From JAEUPI01 sp035499355 (lineage in GTDB: Bacteria; Pseudomonadota; Gammaproteobacteria; Burkholderiales; Burkholderiaceae_C), in NCBI GenBank assembly GCA_035499355.1, contig DATJYZ010000098.1, positions 1 through 64,000 on the forward strand: DNA of 64,000 nucleotides, written 5' to 3'. Under the pieces are notes generated by a model. It was not told the DNA's origin. It ran no database searches and saw only the letters and a program-made list of their open reading frames with translations. Of the stretch, positions 29,686 to 39,417 are shown piece after piece. Made by a program: the position numbers and the translations under genes. The first letter of the stretch is position 1; the number at the start of each line of letters is the position of its first letter.

Positions 29686-30870
29686 ATGTCCAGCGCCGCC
29701 AAGTTCGTTTGGGAAGATCCGTTGCTGCTCGACGAGCAGCTCAACGCCGATGAGCGCCAGGTGCGCGACGCCGCGCGCGACTACTGCCAGGGGCGCCTGG
29801 CGCCGCGCGTGCTCGAGGCGTTCCGCCACGAGAAGACCGACGCCGCGATCTTCCGCGAGATGGGATCGCTCGGCCTGCTCGGCCCCACCATTGCCGAGAC
29901 CTACGGTGGCGCCGGCCTGAACTATGTCTGCTATGGCCTGGTGGCGCGCGAGGTCGAACGCGTCGACTCGGGCTACCGCTCGATGATGAGCGTGCAGAGC
30001 TCGCTGGTGATGGTGCCGATCAACGAGTTCGGCACCGAGGCGCAGAAGCGCAAGTACCTGCCCCGGCTCGCCAGCGGCGAATGGATCGGCTGCTTCGGCC
30101 TCACCGAGCCGAACCACGGCTCCGACCCGGGCAGCATGGTCACGCGCGCGCGCAAGGTGTCCGGCGGCTACGCGCTCAGCGGCGCCAAGATGTGGATCAC
30201 CAACAGCCCGATCGCCGATGTCTTCGTCGTCTGGGCCAAGGACGACGGCGGCCAGATCCGCGGCTTCATCCTCGACAAAGGCGCCAAGGGCCTGTCGGCA
30301 CCTGCGGTCCACGGCAAGGTGGGGCTGCGTGCCAGCGTGACCGGCGAGATCGTGATGGACGAGGTGTTCTGTCCCGAGGAGAACGCGTTCCCCGACGTGC
30401 GCGGCCTGAAAGGCCCGTTCACCTGCCTGAACAGCGCCCGCTATGGCATCGCGTGGGGCGCCTTGGGTGCCGCGGAAGACTGCCTGCACCGGGCGCGCCA
30501 GTACGTGCTCGACCGCAAGCAGTTCGGTCGGCCGCTGGCGGCCAACCAGCTGGTGCAGAAGAAGCTGGCCGACATGCTGAGCGAGATCGCGCTCGGGCTG
30601 CAAGGCTGCCTGCGCCTCGGCCGACTCAAGGACGACGGCAAGGCCGCGGTCGAGACCACCAGCATCCTCAAGCGCAACAGCTGCGGCAAGGCGCTCGACA
30701 TCGCCCGCACCGCGCGCGACATGATGGGCGGCAACGGCATCAGCGACGAGTTCGGCGTCGCCCGCCACCTGGTCAACCTGGAAGTGGTCAACACCTACGA
30801 GGGCACGCACGACATCCACGCGCTGATCCTCGGCCGCGCCATCACCGGCATCCAGGCGTTCACCGCCTGA
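29686..30870 (+). CDS. gcdH: Glutaryl-CoA dehydrogenase
   Basis: 394 residues. It oxidatively decarboxylates glutaryl-CoA to crotonyl-CoA. Acyl-CoA dehydrogenase motifs include GCFGLTEPNHGSDPGSM and WITNSPIADVFVVWAK, and the family-specific C-terminus TYEGTHDIHALILGRAITG carries the catalytic glutamate. Length and the C-terminal signature separate it from short-chain dehydrogenases. The ATG has AGGAA at 8-11 nt. The CoA-transferase gene starts 8 bp after its stop. Confidence 0.93.
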   Translation: MSSAAKFVWEDPLLLDEQLNADERQVRDAARDYCQGRLAPRVLEAFRHEKTDAAIFREMGSLGLLGPTIAETYGGAGLNYVCYGLVAREVERVDSGYRSMMSVQSSLVMVPINEFGTEAQKRKYLPRLASGEWIGCFGLTEPNHGSDPGSMVTRARKVSGGYALSGAKMWITNSPIADVFVVWAKDDGGQIRGFILDKGAKGLSAPAVHGKVGLRASVTGEIVMDEVFCPEENAFPDVRGLKGPFTCLNSARYGIAWGALGAAEDCLHRARQYVLDRKQFGRPLAANQLVQKKLADMLSEIALGLQGCLRLGRLKDDGKAAVETTSILKRNSCGKALDIARTARDMMGGNGISDEFGVARHLVNLEVVNTYEGTHDIHALILGRAITGIQAFTA

Positions 30871-30877
30871 CGCACCG

Positions 30878-32065
<1,188 letters not shown>

Positions 32066-32086
32066 ATCGCATCAGGAGAGAACGCC

Positions 32087-33565
32087 ATGGACATGAAGAC
32101 CTCGCCGCTGGCCTCGTTGCAGGATGCCGCTCTGCTGCGCACCAACGCCTTGATCGACGGCCACTGGGTCGGCGGCAGCAGCCGATTCGCGGTCAACGAC
32201 CCGGCCACAGGCCTCAAGCTCGCCGACGTCGCCAACCTCGGCGCGAAAGAGACCGCGCAGGCGATCGCCGCCGCCGATGCCGCCTGGGGTTCATGGCGCG
32301 CGATGACCGCCAAGCAGCGCCACGCCATCCTGATGAAATGGTTCGCGCTGCTCAACCAGCATGCCGACGACCTGGCGCGCATCATGACCGCCGAGCAGGG
32401 CAAGCCGCTGGCCGAGGCGCGCGGCGAGGTGGTCTACGGCGCCAGCTTCATCGAATGGTTCGCCGAGGAAGGCAAGCGGGTCTACGGCGAAACGATCCCG
32501 ACCACCGACCCGAGCAAGCGCACGGTCGTCATCAAGCAGCCGATCGGCGTCTGCGCGGCCATCACGCCGTGGAACTTTCCGATCGCGATGATCACGCGCA
32601 AGGTGGCGCCGGCGCTGGCCGCCGGCTGCCCGGTGGTGATCAAGCCGGCGGAGGCCACGCCGCTGTCGGCGCTGGCCTGTGCCGAGCTGGCGCAGCGCGC
32701 CGGCATGCCCGCCGGCGTGCTGAACGTCGTCACCGCGGATGCCGGCCGGTCGATCGACGTCGGCAAGGCGCTGTGCGCGTCCGACACGGTGCGCCACCTG
32801 TCGTTCACCGGCTCCACCGAGGTCGGCCGCATCCTGATGGCGCAATGCGCACCGACGATCAAGAAGCTGTCGCTCGAACTCGGCGGCAACGCGCCATTCA
32901 TCGTGTTCGACGACGCCGACGTCGACTCGGCGGTCGACGGCGCGATGGTCAGCAAGTACCGCAACGCCGGCCAGACTTGCGTGTGCGCGAACCGCCTCTA
33001 CGTGCAGGACGGCGTCTACGACGCCTTCGTGCGCAAGCTGGCCGAGAAGTCCCGGACCATCAAGGTCGGCAACGGCTTCGAGCCCGGCATCAACCAGGGC
33101 CCGCTGATCGACGCCCAGGCGATGGCCAAGGTCGAAGCGCATGTCGCCGACGCACTGGCCAAGGGGGCCAAGGTGCTGGCTGGCGGTGAACGCATCGGCG
33201 ATCGCTTCTACACGCCCACCGTGCTGTCCGACGCCACCTCCGACATGCTGTGCGCGCGCGAGGAGACGTTCGGGCCGGTGGCGCCGGTGTTCCGCTTCAA
33301 GACCGAGGCGGAGGCCATCGCGCTGGCGAACGCCACCGAGTTCGGGCTTGCCAGTTACTTCTACAGCCGCGACGTCGGCCGCATCTTCCGCGTCGCCGAA
33401 GCACTCGAGTACGGCATGGTCGGCATCAACACCGGCTTGATCTCGGTGGCCGAGGTGCCGTTCGGTGGCGTCAAGCAATCAGGCCTCGGCCGCGAGGGCT
33501 CGCACCACGGCATCGACGAGTACGTCGAGGTCAAGTACCTCTGCCTGGGCGACCTGAACAAATAG
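32087..33565 (+). CDS. NAD(P)-dependent succinate/glutarate-semialdehyde dehydrogenase
   Basis: 492 residues of the aldehyde dehydrogenase superfamily, GabD subfamily. Catalytic residues are in LSLELGGNAPFIVFDDAD (Glu) and NAGQTCVCANRLYVQ (Cys). ITPWNFPIAMITRK is the conserved substrate/NAD segment. GabD-type enzymes use succinate semialdehyde, and the related DavD oxidises glutarate semialdehyde from lysine. With gcdH and a CoA-transferase in the same unit, the glutarate reading is attractive. AGGAG precedes the ATG by 8 nt. Confidence 0.92.
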   Translation: MDMKTSPLASLQDAALLRTNALIDGHWVGGSSRFAVNDPATGLKLADVANLGAKETAQAIAAADAAWGSWRAMTAKQRHAILMKWFALLNQHADDLARIMTAEQGKPLAEARGEVVYGASFIEWFAEEGKRVYGETIPTTDPSKRTVVIKQPIGVCAAITPWNFPIAMITRKVAPALAAGCPVVIKPAEATPLSALACAELAQRAGMPAGVLNVVTADAGRSIDVGKALCASDTVRHLSFTGSTEVGRILMAQCAPTIKKLSLELGGNAPFIVFDDADVDSAVDGAMVSKYRNAGQTCVCANRLYVQDGVYDAFVRKLAEKSRTIKVGNGFEPGINQGPLIDAQAMAKVEAHVADALAKGAKVLAGGERIGDRFYTPTVLSDATSDMLCAREETFGPVAPVFRFKTEAEAIALANATEFGLASYFYSRDVGRIFRVAEALEYGMVGINTGLISVAEVPFGGVKQSGLGREGSHHGIDEYVEVKYLCLGDLNK

Positions 33566-33574
33566 CCGTGCCGC

Positions 33575-33595
33575 CGCCGCGCGCGAGGCGCGGCG
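33575..33595. terminator. GC-rich hairpin between converging genes
   Basis: CGCCGCGC / GCGCGGCG, an 8-bp perfect stem with a 5-nt loop, placed exactly between the dehydrogenase and the convergent GGDEF-like gene. No T-run follows on either side, so it may act only as a weak or Rho-assisted stop. Confidence 0.35.
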
Positions 33596-34519
33596 TCAGG
33601 GCTGCGTGGGCAGCTCGTCGTTGGCGGCGTCGCCGCGGTCGATGCGACTGGTGAACCGCGCCCGGCCTTGCGGCTGGCTCTGCGAGGCCTGGCTCGCGGC
33701 CAGGCGCAGCAGCGTGTCGGCGTCGCGGCCGTCGCCGGGGTAACGCGCAACACCAGCGCCGATGGCCACCTGCAGGTCCTGACCCGCCACGTTGAGCGGC
33801 CGCTGCAGGCTCTGCGCCAGCTTGGCCGCGACCCGTTCGCCATCGGCCGCGTCGTCGATCCAGGCCAGCAGCACCGCGAAGCGGTCGGCGCCGATCGCCG
33901 CCACCACGTCGCTGGCGCGCAACCCCGAACGCAGGCGCACGGCGATCTTGCGGCGCAGGACGTTGGCGGCCTCGCTGCCGAGCCTGGCCTCGGCGGTGGC
34001 GAGCCCCTCGACGCGCAGCGCCAGCAGCGCCATCGGCGCCGGCTCGCGCTCGCGCAGCGCCAGCAGGTGCGTCATGTGCTCCATCAGCTGGGCATGGTTC
34101 GGCAACCCGGTGCCGAGGTCGGTGGCGTAGGCACGACGCGCCGCCGTGTCGAGCCACTTGCGCTCGGCGCCTTGCCGCAGCGCCAGGGCCAGGCGGTCGG
34201 GATGCGCGTCGCGCGACGGCACCACCTCCTGCACGCCCAGGCGCAGCAGGCGCGCCAGCTCGGCGGCCGTCGGCTCGGGCGTCACCACCACCAGCGCCAT
34301 GTCGAGCGCCGCGTGCGACAGCGCGCTCCAGTGCTCGAGCGTCTGCAGCTCGCCGGGTGTGGCCACCTGCAGCAGCAGCGCGTCGAAGTGGCTCGACTCG
34401 AGCTGCCCGGCGGCGTCCTCCAGACTCCCGCACGCCTGCACGATGAACGGCCCGAACGCCGACGTCGTCAGGTCGGGCGGCGACGCACCCTGGAACAGCA
34501 CTTGGATCGGTGCACTCAT
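33596..34519 (-). CDS. GGDEF-like domain protein with degenerate signature
   Basis: 307 residues. Residues 1-130 look like a receiver-type domain without clear phosphorylation residues (MSAPIQVLFQGASPP, FDALLLQVATPGELQTLE, LRLGVQEVVPS). The rest is a GGDEF fold (DLGTGLPNHAQLMEHM at its start, then VAAIGADRFAVLL). The active-site motif is GADRF instead of GG(D/E)EF, so diguanylate cyclase activity is unlikely. It could be a c-di-GMP or GTP sensor or a protein interaction module. The ATG chosen is the one starting MSAPIQ. Confidence 0.8.
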   Translation of the reverse strand: MSAPIQVLFQGASPPDLTTSAFGPFIVQACGSLEDAAGQLESSHFDALLLQVATPGELQTLEHWSALSHAALDMALVVVTPEPTAAELARLLRLGVQEVVPSRDAHPDRLALALRQGAERKWLDTAARRAYATDLGTGLPNHAQLMEHMTHLLALREREPAPMALLALRVEGLATAEARLGSEAANVLRRKIAVRLRSGLRASDVVAAIGADRFAVLLAWIDDAADGERVAAKLAQSLQRPLNVAGQDLQVAIGAGVARYPGDGRDADTLLRLAASQASQSQPQGRARFTSRIDRGDAANDELPTQP

Positions 34520-34626
34520 CGGTCGATGAGCGTGCGGCAAGCCGTGCGACGCTGTCAGCCTCGGAAACACCGACCGTCAGCGCCGCGCAACGCACGGCCC
34601 GGGGCCTCAGGGCATCAGGCGCGTCG

Positions 34627-34700
34627 TGGAGCGGGTGAAGGGAATCGAACCCTCGTATGAAGCTTGGGAAGCTGCCGTTCTGCCATTGAACTACACCCGC
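34627..34700 (-). tRNA. tRNA-Gly (anticodon CCC)
   Basis: 74 nt with encoded CCA. Acceptor GCGGGTG pairs with CACCCGC; the D arm is GTTC/GAAC; the anticodon loop TTCCCAA gives CCC; the T arm is GAGGG TTCGATT CCCTT. The anticodon stem GCAGC/GCTTC contains one C-U mismatch (second pair). The remaining 240 bases of the gap between the GGDEF gene and the histidine kinase (34520-34626 and 34701-34832) show nothing else I can support. Confidence 0.95.
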
Positions 34701-34832
34701 GCGGCGAGCAGTCTACGTCAACCGCCAGGCCCGTCGGCCCTGGGCCGCCCGGCCGAGCCATCGCGGGCTAGCCCTCTCGATGGCGCCCGCCGATGGTGAC
34801 AAAGTGGCGCACCCCAGGCGCGCCCCCCGCCC

Positions 34833-37682
34833 GTGATTCGCCTTTCACACACTGATCCCTTCGACGACGCGCGCACCGCGATCGCGCGGCGCGTGCTCGT
34901 GGTGGCGACCGCGGTGTTCGGGCTGGCCGCGCTGTTGCTGGCGACCGGGCCATTCCCGATCGCCAACCGCACGGCGCTGACCAGCAGCTTCGGCGCGGCA
35001 GCGCTGCTGTCGCTGCTGGCGACACGCATTCGCGGCGCGGCGGTGCAGTGGGCGGCACTGGGCGTCAACGTGCTTGCGGTGACGCTGTTCGCGCTGTACG
35101 CGGCCTTCAGCGGCCTCGGGCTCAACGCGCCGGCGATCGGTTTCATGACGCTGCTGCCGATGGCCATCTGCGCGGCCGTCGGCACGCGCTTCGGCGCCAT
35201 CACGGCCGCGGCGAGTGCCGTGTTGTTGCTGGCGCTGGCCTGGGCCGAGCAGCGCGGCTCGATCGCCGGGGCCGCCCTGCTGCCCGACCTCGGCCTCGAG
35301 CGCCGGCTCTTCAATCACTTGCTGGTGCTCGGCGCCGGGCTGGCCTGCGGCGTGATGATCTCGCGGGTCCTGTTGCTGCACCGCCGCGCCAGCGAGGAGC
35401 GCGAGGCGCGCTTCGTGCACCTGCTCGGCATCGCGGTGGATACGTACTGGGAGATCGACGCCGCGTTGCAGTCCACCACCGTGTGGCGGCGCGGCCGCGA
35501 CAACCGGTTTGCGCTGGTCGATCGCCGCTACCCGGCGCCGTGGGAGATGCCCGAGTGGCAGACCGATGCCGAGCTGTTCAAGGCGCACCGAGCCGACCTG
35601 GCGGCGCAGCGGCCGTTCCGCGACCTGCACACGCAATGGCGGCGGCGCGACGGCAGCACACGCCACCAGCTGATCAGTGGCGAACCGCGCGTCGACGCCT
35701 TCGGCCGCTTCGCGGGTTACTGGGGGGTGGGCCGCGACATCACCGAGCTGCACGACGCGCAGGAGGCGTTGCGTCGCTCGCAGACCACGCTGTCGCACCT
35801 GGTGGCGACCAGCCCCGATCTGATCACGCTGACCGAGTTCGACAGCGGCCGCTACGTGATGGTCAACGACACCTTCACGCGCTTCACCGGCTACACGCGC
35901 GAGCAGGCGGTCGGCCACACCGCGGTCGAGCTCGGCATCTGGGTCGAGCCGCACGAGCGCGCGGCGTTCGTCGACGCGGTGCGCACCCGGGGCACCGTCA
36001 GCGACTGGCCGCAAGAGTTCGTCGCCCGCCATGGCGAGCGCTTCCAGCTCATGCTGTCGGCGGCCCAGTTCGACCTCGAGGGCAAGCGCTTCCTGGTGCT
36101 CAACGGACGCGACATCTCCGAGGTCGAGCGCACGCGGCTCGCGCACGAGGCGGTGCTGCAGAACGCATCGCTGGGCATCGCGTTCACGCGCGACCAGCAC
36201 TTCGTGCAGGCCAACCCTGCCATCGAAGCCATGCTCGGCTGGGGCCGCGGCACGCTGGTCGGGCAGCCCGGCCGCGCGGTCTGGGCGGACGACGCCGAAT
36301 ACGCCGAGGTCGGCCGACTGATCGGCCCGCGTCTGGCCCTGGGCGAACCGGTGGAGCTCGTCCACGAGCTGACGCGCCGCGATGGCACGCGGTTCTGGTG
36401 CCGCATGCTGGCCAAGGCCGTCGACCCGTCGCACCCGATGCGCGGTGGCACGATCTGGATCGTCGAAGACATCACCGAACGGCGCCGCACGGACCAGGCG
36501 CTGGCCAAGGCGCGCGACGACGCCGAGGCGGCCAACCGCGCCAAGAGCGCGTTCCTCGCCAACACCAGCCACGAGATCCGCACGCCGCTCAACGGTCTGG
36601 TCGGCCTGGCGCGCCTGGCGCGCAGGCCGGAGGTCGACGAGGCACGGCGGCGCCAGTACCTCGAGCAGATCGGCGACAGCGCCGAGACCTTGACGGCGGT
36701 GATCTCCGACGTGCTCGACCTGTCGAAGATCGAGGCGGGCAAGCTGCTGATCGACCAGATCGCGTTCGACCTCGGTTCGCTGTTCGACTCGCTCGGCCGC
36801 GTCTACGGCACGCTGGCCGACGCGCGCGGGCTCGCCTACCGGCAGTCGGTCGATCCAGCGCTGCCGCGACGTGTCATGGGCGACCCGGTGCGCCTGCGCC
36901 AGATCCTGACCAACTACCTGAACAACGCGCTGAAGTTCACCCAGCGCGGCGACATCGCGCTGACGGCCACGGCGCCACGGCCGGGTTGGCTGCGCATCGA
37001 GGTGAGCGACACCGGCCCCGGCATCGAGCCCGACGTGCAGCGCCAGTTGTTCACCCCGTTCACGCAGGCCGACCAGTCGACCACGAGGCGTTTCGGCGGC
37101 AGTGGGCTCGGGCTGTCGATCTGTCGCGAGCTGGCCAGCCTGATGCGCGGCGGGGTCGGCGTCGACAGCACGCCGGGCCGCGGCAGCTGCTTCTGGGCCG
37201 AACTGCCTCTGGACGACGCGCTGACACACGCGCAGGACACCGCGTTCGGCGACGACGGCCAACCCGACGCGCTCTGCGGCGCGCGCGTGCTGATGGCCGA
37301 GGACAACGCGGTCAACATGACGATCGCGGTGGCGATGCTCGAGCAATGGGGCGCCATCGTGTCGCAGGCCGGCGACGGCGCGCAGGCGCTCGAGGCGGTG
37401 GCGCAGGCCGTGCGCGCGGGCACGCCGTTCGACGCCGTGCTGATGGACGTGCAGATGCCGGCGATGAGCGGCTACGAGGTCACCCGCCTGTTGCGCGAGC
37501 GGCACGACGCGCAGACGCTGCCGATCATCGCGTTGACCGCCGCGGCGCTGACCTCCGAGCGCGAACTGGCGTTGGCGGCGGGCATGAACGACTTCCTGAC
37601 CAAGCCGATCGATGCCCAGCGGCTGCGCGACACCTTGGTGGCCACGCTCGACGCGCGGCGCGCGCGCCAGACCGCCGAGTAG
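34833..37682 (+). CDS. Hybrid sensor histidine kinase with membrane, PAS and receiver domains
   Basis: 949 residues. Order: a membrane region with about five helices (25-185), three PAS/PAC-type domains (about 195-310, 320-430, 440-555; each ends in a G-R-D-I-S/T-E or V-E-D-I-T-E segment), HisKA with His580 in TSHEIRTPLNG, HATPase with NYLNNALKFT, SDTGPGI and GSGLGLSI, and a C-terminal receiver with Asp872 in LMDVQMPAMSG and Lys in LTKPID. It autophosphorylates and passes phosphate to its own receiver; no HPt domain or response regulator is adjacent, so its output partner lies elsewhere. GTG start, no clear ribosome site. Confidence 0.92.
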   Translation: MIRLSHTDPFDDARTAIARRVLVVATAVFGLAALLLATGPFPIANRTALTSSFGAAALLSLLATRIRGAAVQWAALGVNVLAVTLFALYAAFSGLGLNAPAIGFMTLLPMAICAAVGTRFGAITAAASAVLLLALAWAEQRGSIAGAALLPDLGLERRLFNHLLVLGAGLACGVMISRVLLLHRRASEEREARFVHLLGIAVDTYWEIDAALQSTTVWRRGRDNRFALVDRRYPAPWEMPEWQTDAELFKAHRADLAAQRPFRDLHTQWRRRDGSTRHQLISGEPRVDAFGRFAGYWGVGRDITELHDAQEALRRSQTTLSHLVATSPDLITLTEFDSGRYVMVNDTFTRFTGYTREQAVGHTAVELGIWVEPHERAAFVDAVRTRGTVSDWPQEFVARHGERFQLMLSAAQFDLEGKRFLVLNGRDISEVERTRLAHEAVLQNASLGIAFTRDQHFVQANPAIEAMLGWGRGTLVGQPGRAVWADDAEYAEVGRLIGPRLALGEPVELVHELTRRDGTRFWCRMLAKAVDPSHPMRGGTIWIVEDITERRRTDQALAKARDDAEAANRAKSAFLANTSHEIRTPLNGLVGLARLARRPEVDEARRRQYLEQIGDSAETLTAVISDVLDLSKIEAGKLLIDQIAFDLGSLFDSLGRVYGTLADARGLAYRQSVDPALPRRVMGDPVRLRQILTNYLNNALKFTQRGDIALTATAPRPGWLRIEVSDTGPGIEPDVQRQLFTPFTQADQSTTRRFGGSGLGLSICRELASLMRGGVGVDSTPGRGSCFWAELPLDDALTHAQDTAFGDDGQPDALCGARVLMAEDNAVNMTIAVAMLEQWGAIVSQAGDGAQALEAVAQAVRAGTPFDAVLMDVQMPAMSGYEVTRLLRERHDAQTLPIIALTAAALTSERELALAAGMNDFLTKPIDAQRLRDTLVATLDARRARQTAE

Positions 37683-37694
37683 CCCTTGGCGCTC

Positions 37695-38405
37695 ATGCAG
37701 CCGGATCCGCCGGTTCCCGACGACGCGCGAGCACCTGAGGGACGTCGGGGCGTGCGCAGCTACGTTCTGCGCGCTGGACGAATGGGCCCGGGTCAGCAAC
37801 GCGCGCTTCAGGACTTGGCGCCGCGCTACGTGCTGCCGTTCCAACCACGGCCGCTCGATGTGACCGCCGCGTTCGGCCGCGATGCGCCGCTGATCCTGGA
37901 GATCGGCTTCGGCATGGGCGATGCCACCGCACAGATCGCCGCGGCGACGCCGCACCTGAACTTCCTGGGCGTCGAGGTGCATCCGCCCGGGGTCGGCGCG
38001 CTGCTGCAGCGGATCGACACGTCGGGGCTCTGCAACGTGCGCATCGTGCAGCACGACGCGGTCGCCGTGCTCGCCGAGATGCTGGTGCCGGACTCGCTGG
38101 CCGGCGCGTTCGTGTTCTTTCCGGATCCGTGGCCGAAGAAGCGCCACCACAAGCGGCGCCTGATCCAACCACCGCTGGTGGCCCTGCTGGCATCACGACT
38201 GGCTCGCGGTGCCACGCTGCACCTGGCCACCGACTGGGAGCCGTATGCCCGGCAGATGCTGCACGTGCTGAGCGCGGAGCCGGCGCTCGTCAACGGCGCA
38301 GCCGGGTTCGCGCCGCGCCCCGCTTACCGGCCGATCACCAAGTTCGAGCGCCGCGGCGAGCGCCTGGGCCACGCCAGCTTCGACCTGGTGTTCCGCAAGC
38401 GCTGA
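37695..38405 (+). CDS. trmB: tRNA (guanine-N7-)-methyltransferase
   Basis: 236 residues. It methylates G46 in the tRNA variable loop. SAM site: LILEIGFGMGDATAQIA; then NFLGVEVHPPGVGALL; FVFFPDPWPKKRHHKRRL is the family signature; TDWEPYARQML and PITKFERRGERLGH complete it. The N-terminus (RSYVLRAGRMGPGQQRAL) is the usual betaproteobacterial form. It starts 12 bp after the kinase stop; a TTG at 37686 is also in frame. Confidence 0.95.
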   Translation: MQPDPPVPDDARAPEGRRGVRSYVLRAGRMGPGQQRALQDLAPRYVLPFQPRPLDVTAAFGRDAPLILEIGFGMGDATAQIAAATPHLNFLGVEVHPPGVGALLQRIDTSGLCNVRIVQHDAVAVLAEMLVPDSLAGAFVFFPDPWPKKRHHKRRLIQPPLVALLASRLARGATLHLATDWEPYARQMLHVLSAEPALVNGAAGFAPRPAYRPITKFERRGERLGHASFDLVFRKR

Positions 38406-38412
38406 GCGCGGC

Positions 38413-39234
38413 TCAGTCGACCCAATGCACCACGCCGCTCCAGGCGGTGAGCAGCACGACCACGCCGAACGCGATGCGGTACCAGGCGAAGGGCACGAAG
38501 CTGTGGCTCGCGATGTAGCGCAGCAGCCAGCGCACGCAGAGGAACGCCGAGACGAACGACGTCAGCATGCCGACGCCCCACATGCCGAGGTCGCTGCCCG
38601 CGAGCAGCGCGCGCTCCTTCCACAGCGAATAGGCGCCCGCCAGCACCAGCGTGGGAATGGCGAGAAAGAACGTGAACTCGGTGGCGGCGCGGCGCGACAG
38701 GCCGAACAGCATGCCGCCGATGATCGTGGCGCCCGAGCGGCTGGTGCCGGGGATCAGCGCGAACGCCTGCGCGATGCCGACCTTCAGCGCGTCGAGAGGC
38801 GTCATGTCGTCGACCTCGGCCACGCGCACGCGGTGCTCGCGCCGCTCGGCCCACAGGATGATCAGGCCGCCGAGGATGAAGGTAGTGGCCACCGTCGGCG
38901 CGTTGAACAGGTGGGCCTTCAAGACCTTGCCGAAGGCCAGCCCGAGCAGCGCCAGCGGCATGAAGGCGATCGCCACGTTGAGCAGCAGCCGGCGCGCCTT
39001 CTCGTCGCGACCCGCATTGGCGAGCACGAAGCCGAGGCGCGTCCGGTACTCCCAGACCACGGCCACGATCGCGGCGGACTGGATGACGATCTCGAACAGC
39101 TTGCCGCGCTCGTCGTTGAAGTCGAGCAGGGCCCCGGCGAGGATCAGATGCCCGGTCGACGACACCGGGAGGAACTCGGTCAAGCCTTCGACGACACCCA
39201 TCACCGCGGCTTTGGCCAGCAACACCCAATCCAA
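38413..39234 (-). CDS. uppP: Undecaprenyl-diphosphatase UppP/BacA
   Basis: 273 residues, polytopic membrane enzyme recycling the lipid carrier undecaprenyl phosphate for peptidoglycan and other glycans. Motifs: GVVEGLTEFLPVSSTGHLIL and ALIPGTSRSGATIIGGML. The start is TTG (giving MDWVLLAKAAV) with GGGAGG 5 nt before it, so the unusual start codon is well supported. A TATCAT lies 28 nt upstream. It converges on trmB with 7 bp between stops. Confidence 0.95.
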   Translation of the reverse strand: MDWVLLAKAAVMGVVEGLTEFLPVSSTGHLILAGALLDFNDERGKLFEIVIQSAAIVAVVWEYRTRLGFVLANAGRDEKARRLLLNVAIAFMPLALLGLAFGKVLKAHLFNAPTVATTFILGGLIILWAERREHRVRVAEVDDMTPLDALKVGIAQAFALIPGTSRSGATIIGGMLFGLSRRAATEFTFFLAIPTLVLAGAYSLWKERALLAGSDLGMWGVGMLTSFVSAFLCVRWLLRYIASHSFVPFAWYRIAFGVVVLLTAWSGVVHWVD

Positions 39235-39262
39235 ATCGTCCTCCCGCTATTTGGCGCGGCCG

Positions 39263-39268
39263 ATGATA
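39263..39268 (-). promoter_or_regulatory. Candidate -10 (TATCAT) for uppP
   Basis: Minus strand TATCAT, 28 nt before the TTG start codon, with the Shine-Dalgarno between. No clear -35. Confidence 0.35.
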
Positions 39269-39365
39269 CGGGCCGCTTCCTGTCGCCTGGTTGAACCACC
39301 CGTGGCGTCGACGCCCGACGACTGCGCACCCTGGCCTGGCCGATATGCGCACCGAGCCGGTGCGG

Positions 39366-39395
39366 TTGACCCTGGCGACAAGGCTCGATTACATT
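39366..39395 (+). promoter_or_regulatory. Sigma-70 promoter of the tetR-family gene
   Basis: TTGACC (39366-39371), 18 bp, TACATT (39390-39395). Predicted start near 39402, leaving a leader of only about 16 nt before the ATG. One of the best -35/-10 pairs in the window. Confidence 0.65.
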
Positions 39396-39416
39396 ACTGA
39401 CCCGTTGGTCATTAAC
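39393..39416 (+). promoter_or_regulatory. Operator-like palindrome over the tetR transcription start
   Basis: ATTACTGACC-CGTT-GGTCATTAAC: 10-bp arms, 8 of 10 positions symmetric. It overlaps the -10, the predicted start point and ends 1 nt before the ATG. The AT-rich palindrome stands out in GC-rich DNA and fits a TetR-type autoregulatory site. Confidence 0.6.
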
Positions 39417-39417
39417 A

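Noticed and set aside
37699..37712. GCCGGATCCGCCGG near the trmB start, resembling the tail of dispersed repeat A.
   Set aside because: It is only about 14 bases, is inside the coding sequence, and lacks the accompanying G/C palindrome.
34845..38168. A 1107-codon minus-strand frame opposite the hybrid kinase and trmB.
   Set aside because: Same shadow effect; both plus-strand genes have all catalytic motifs in place.
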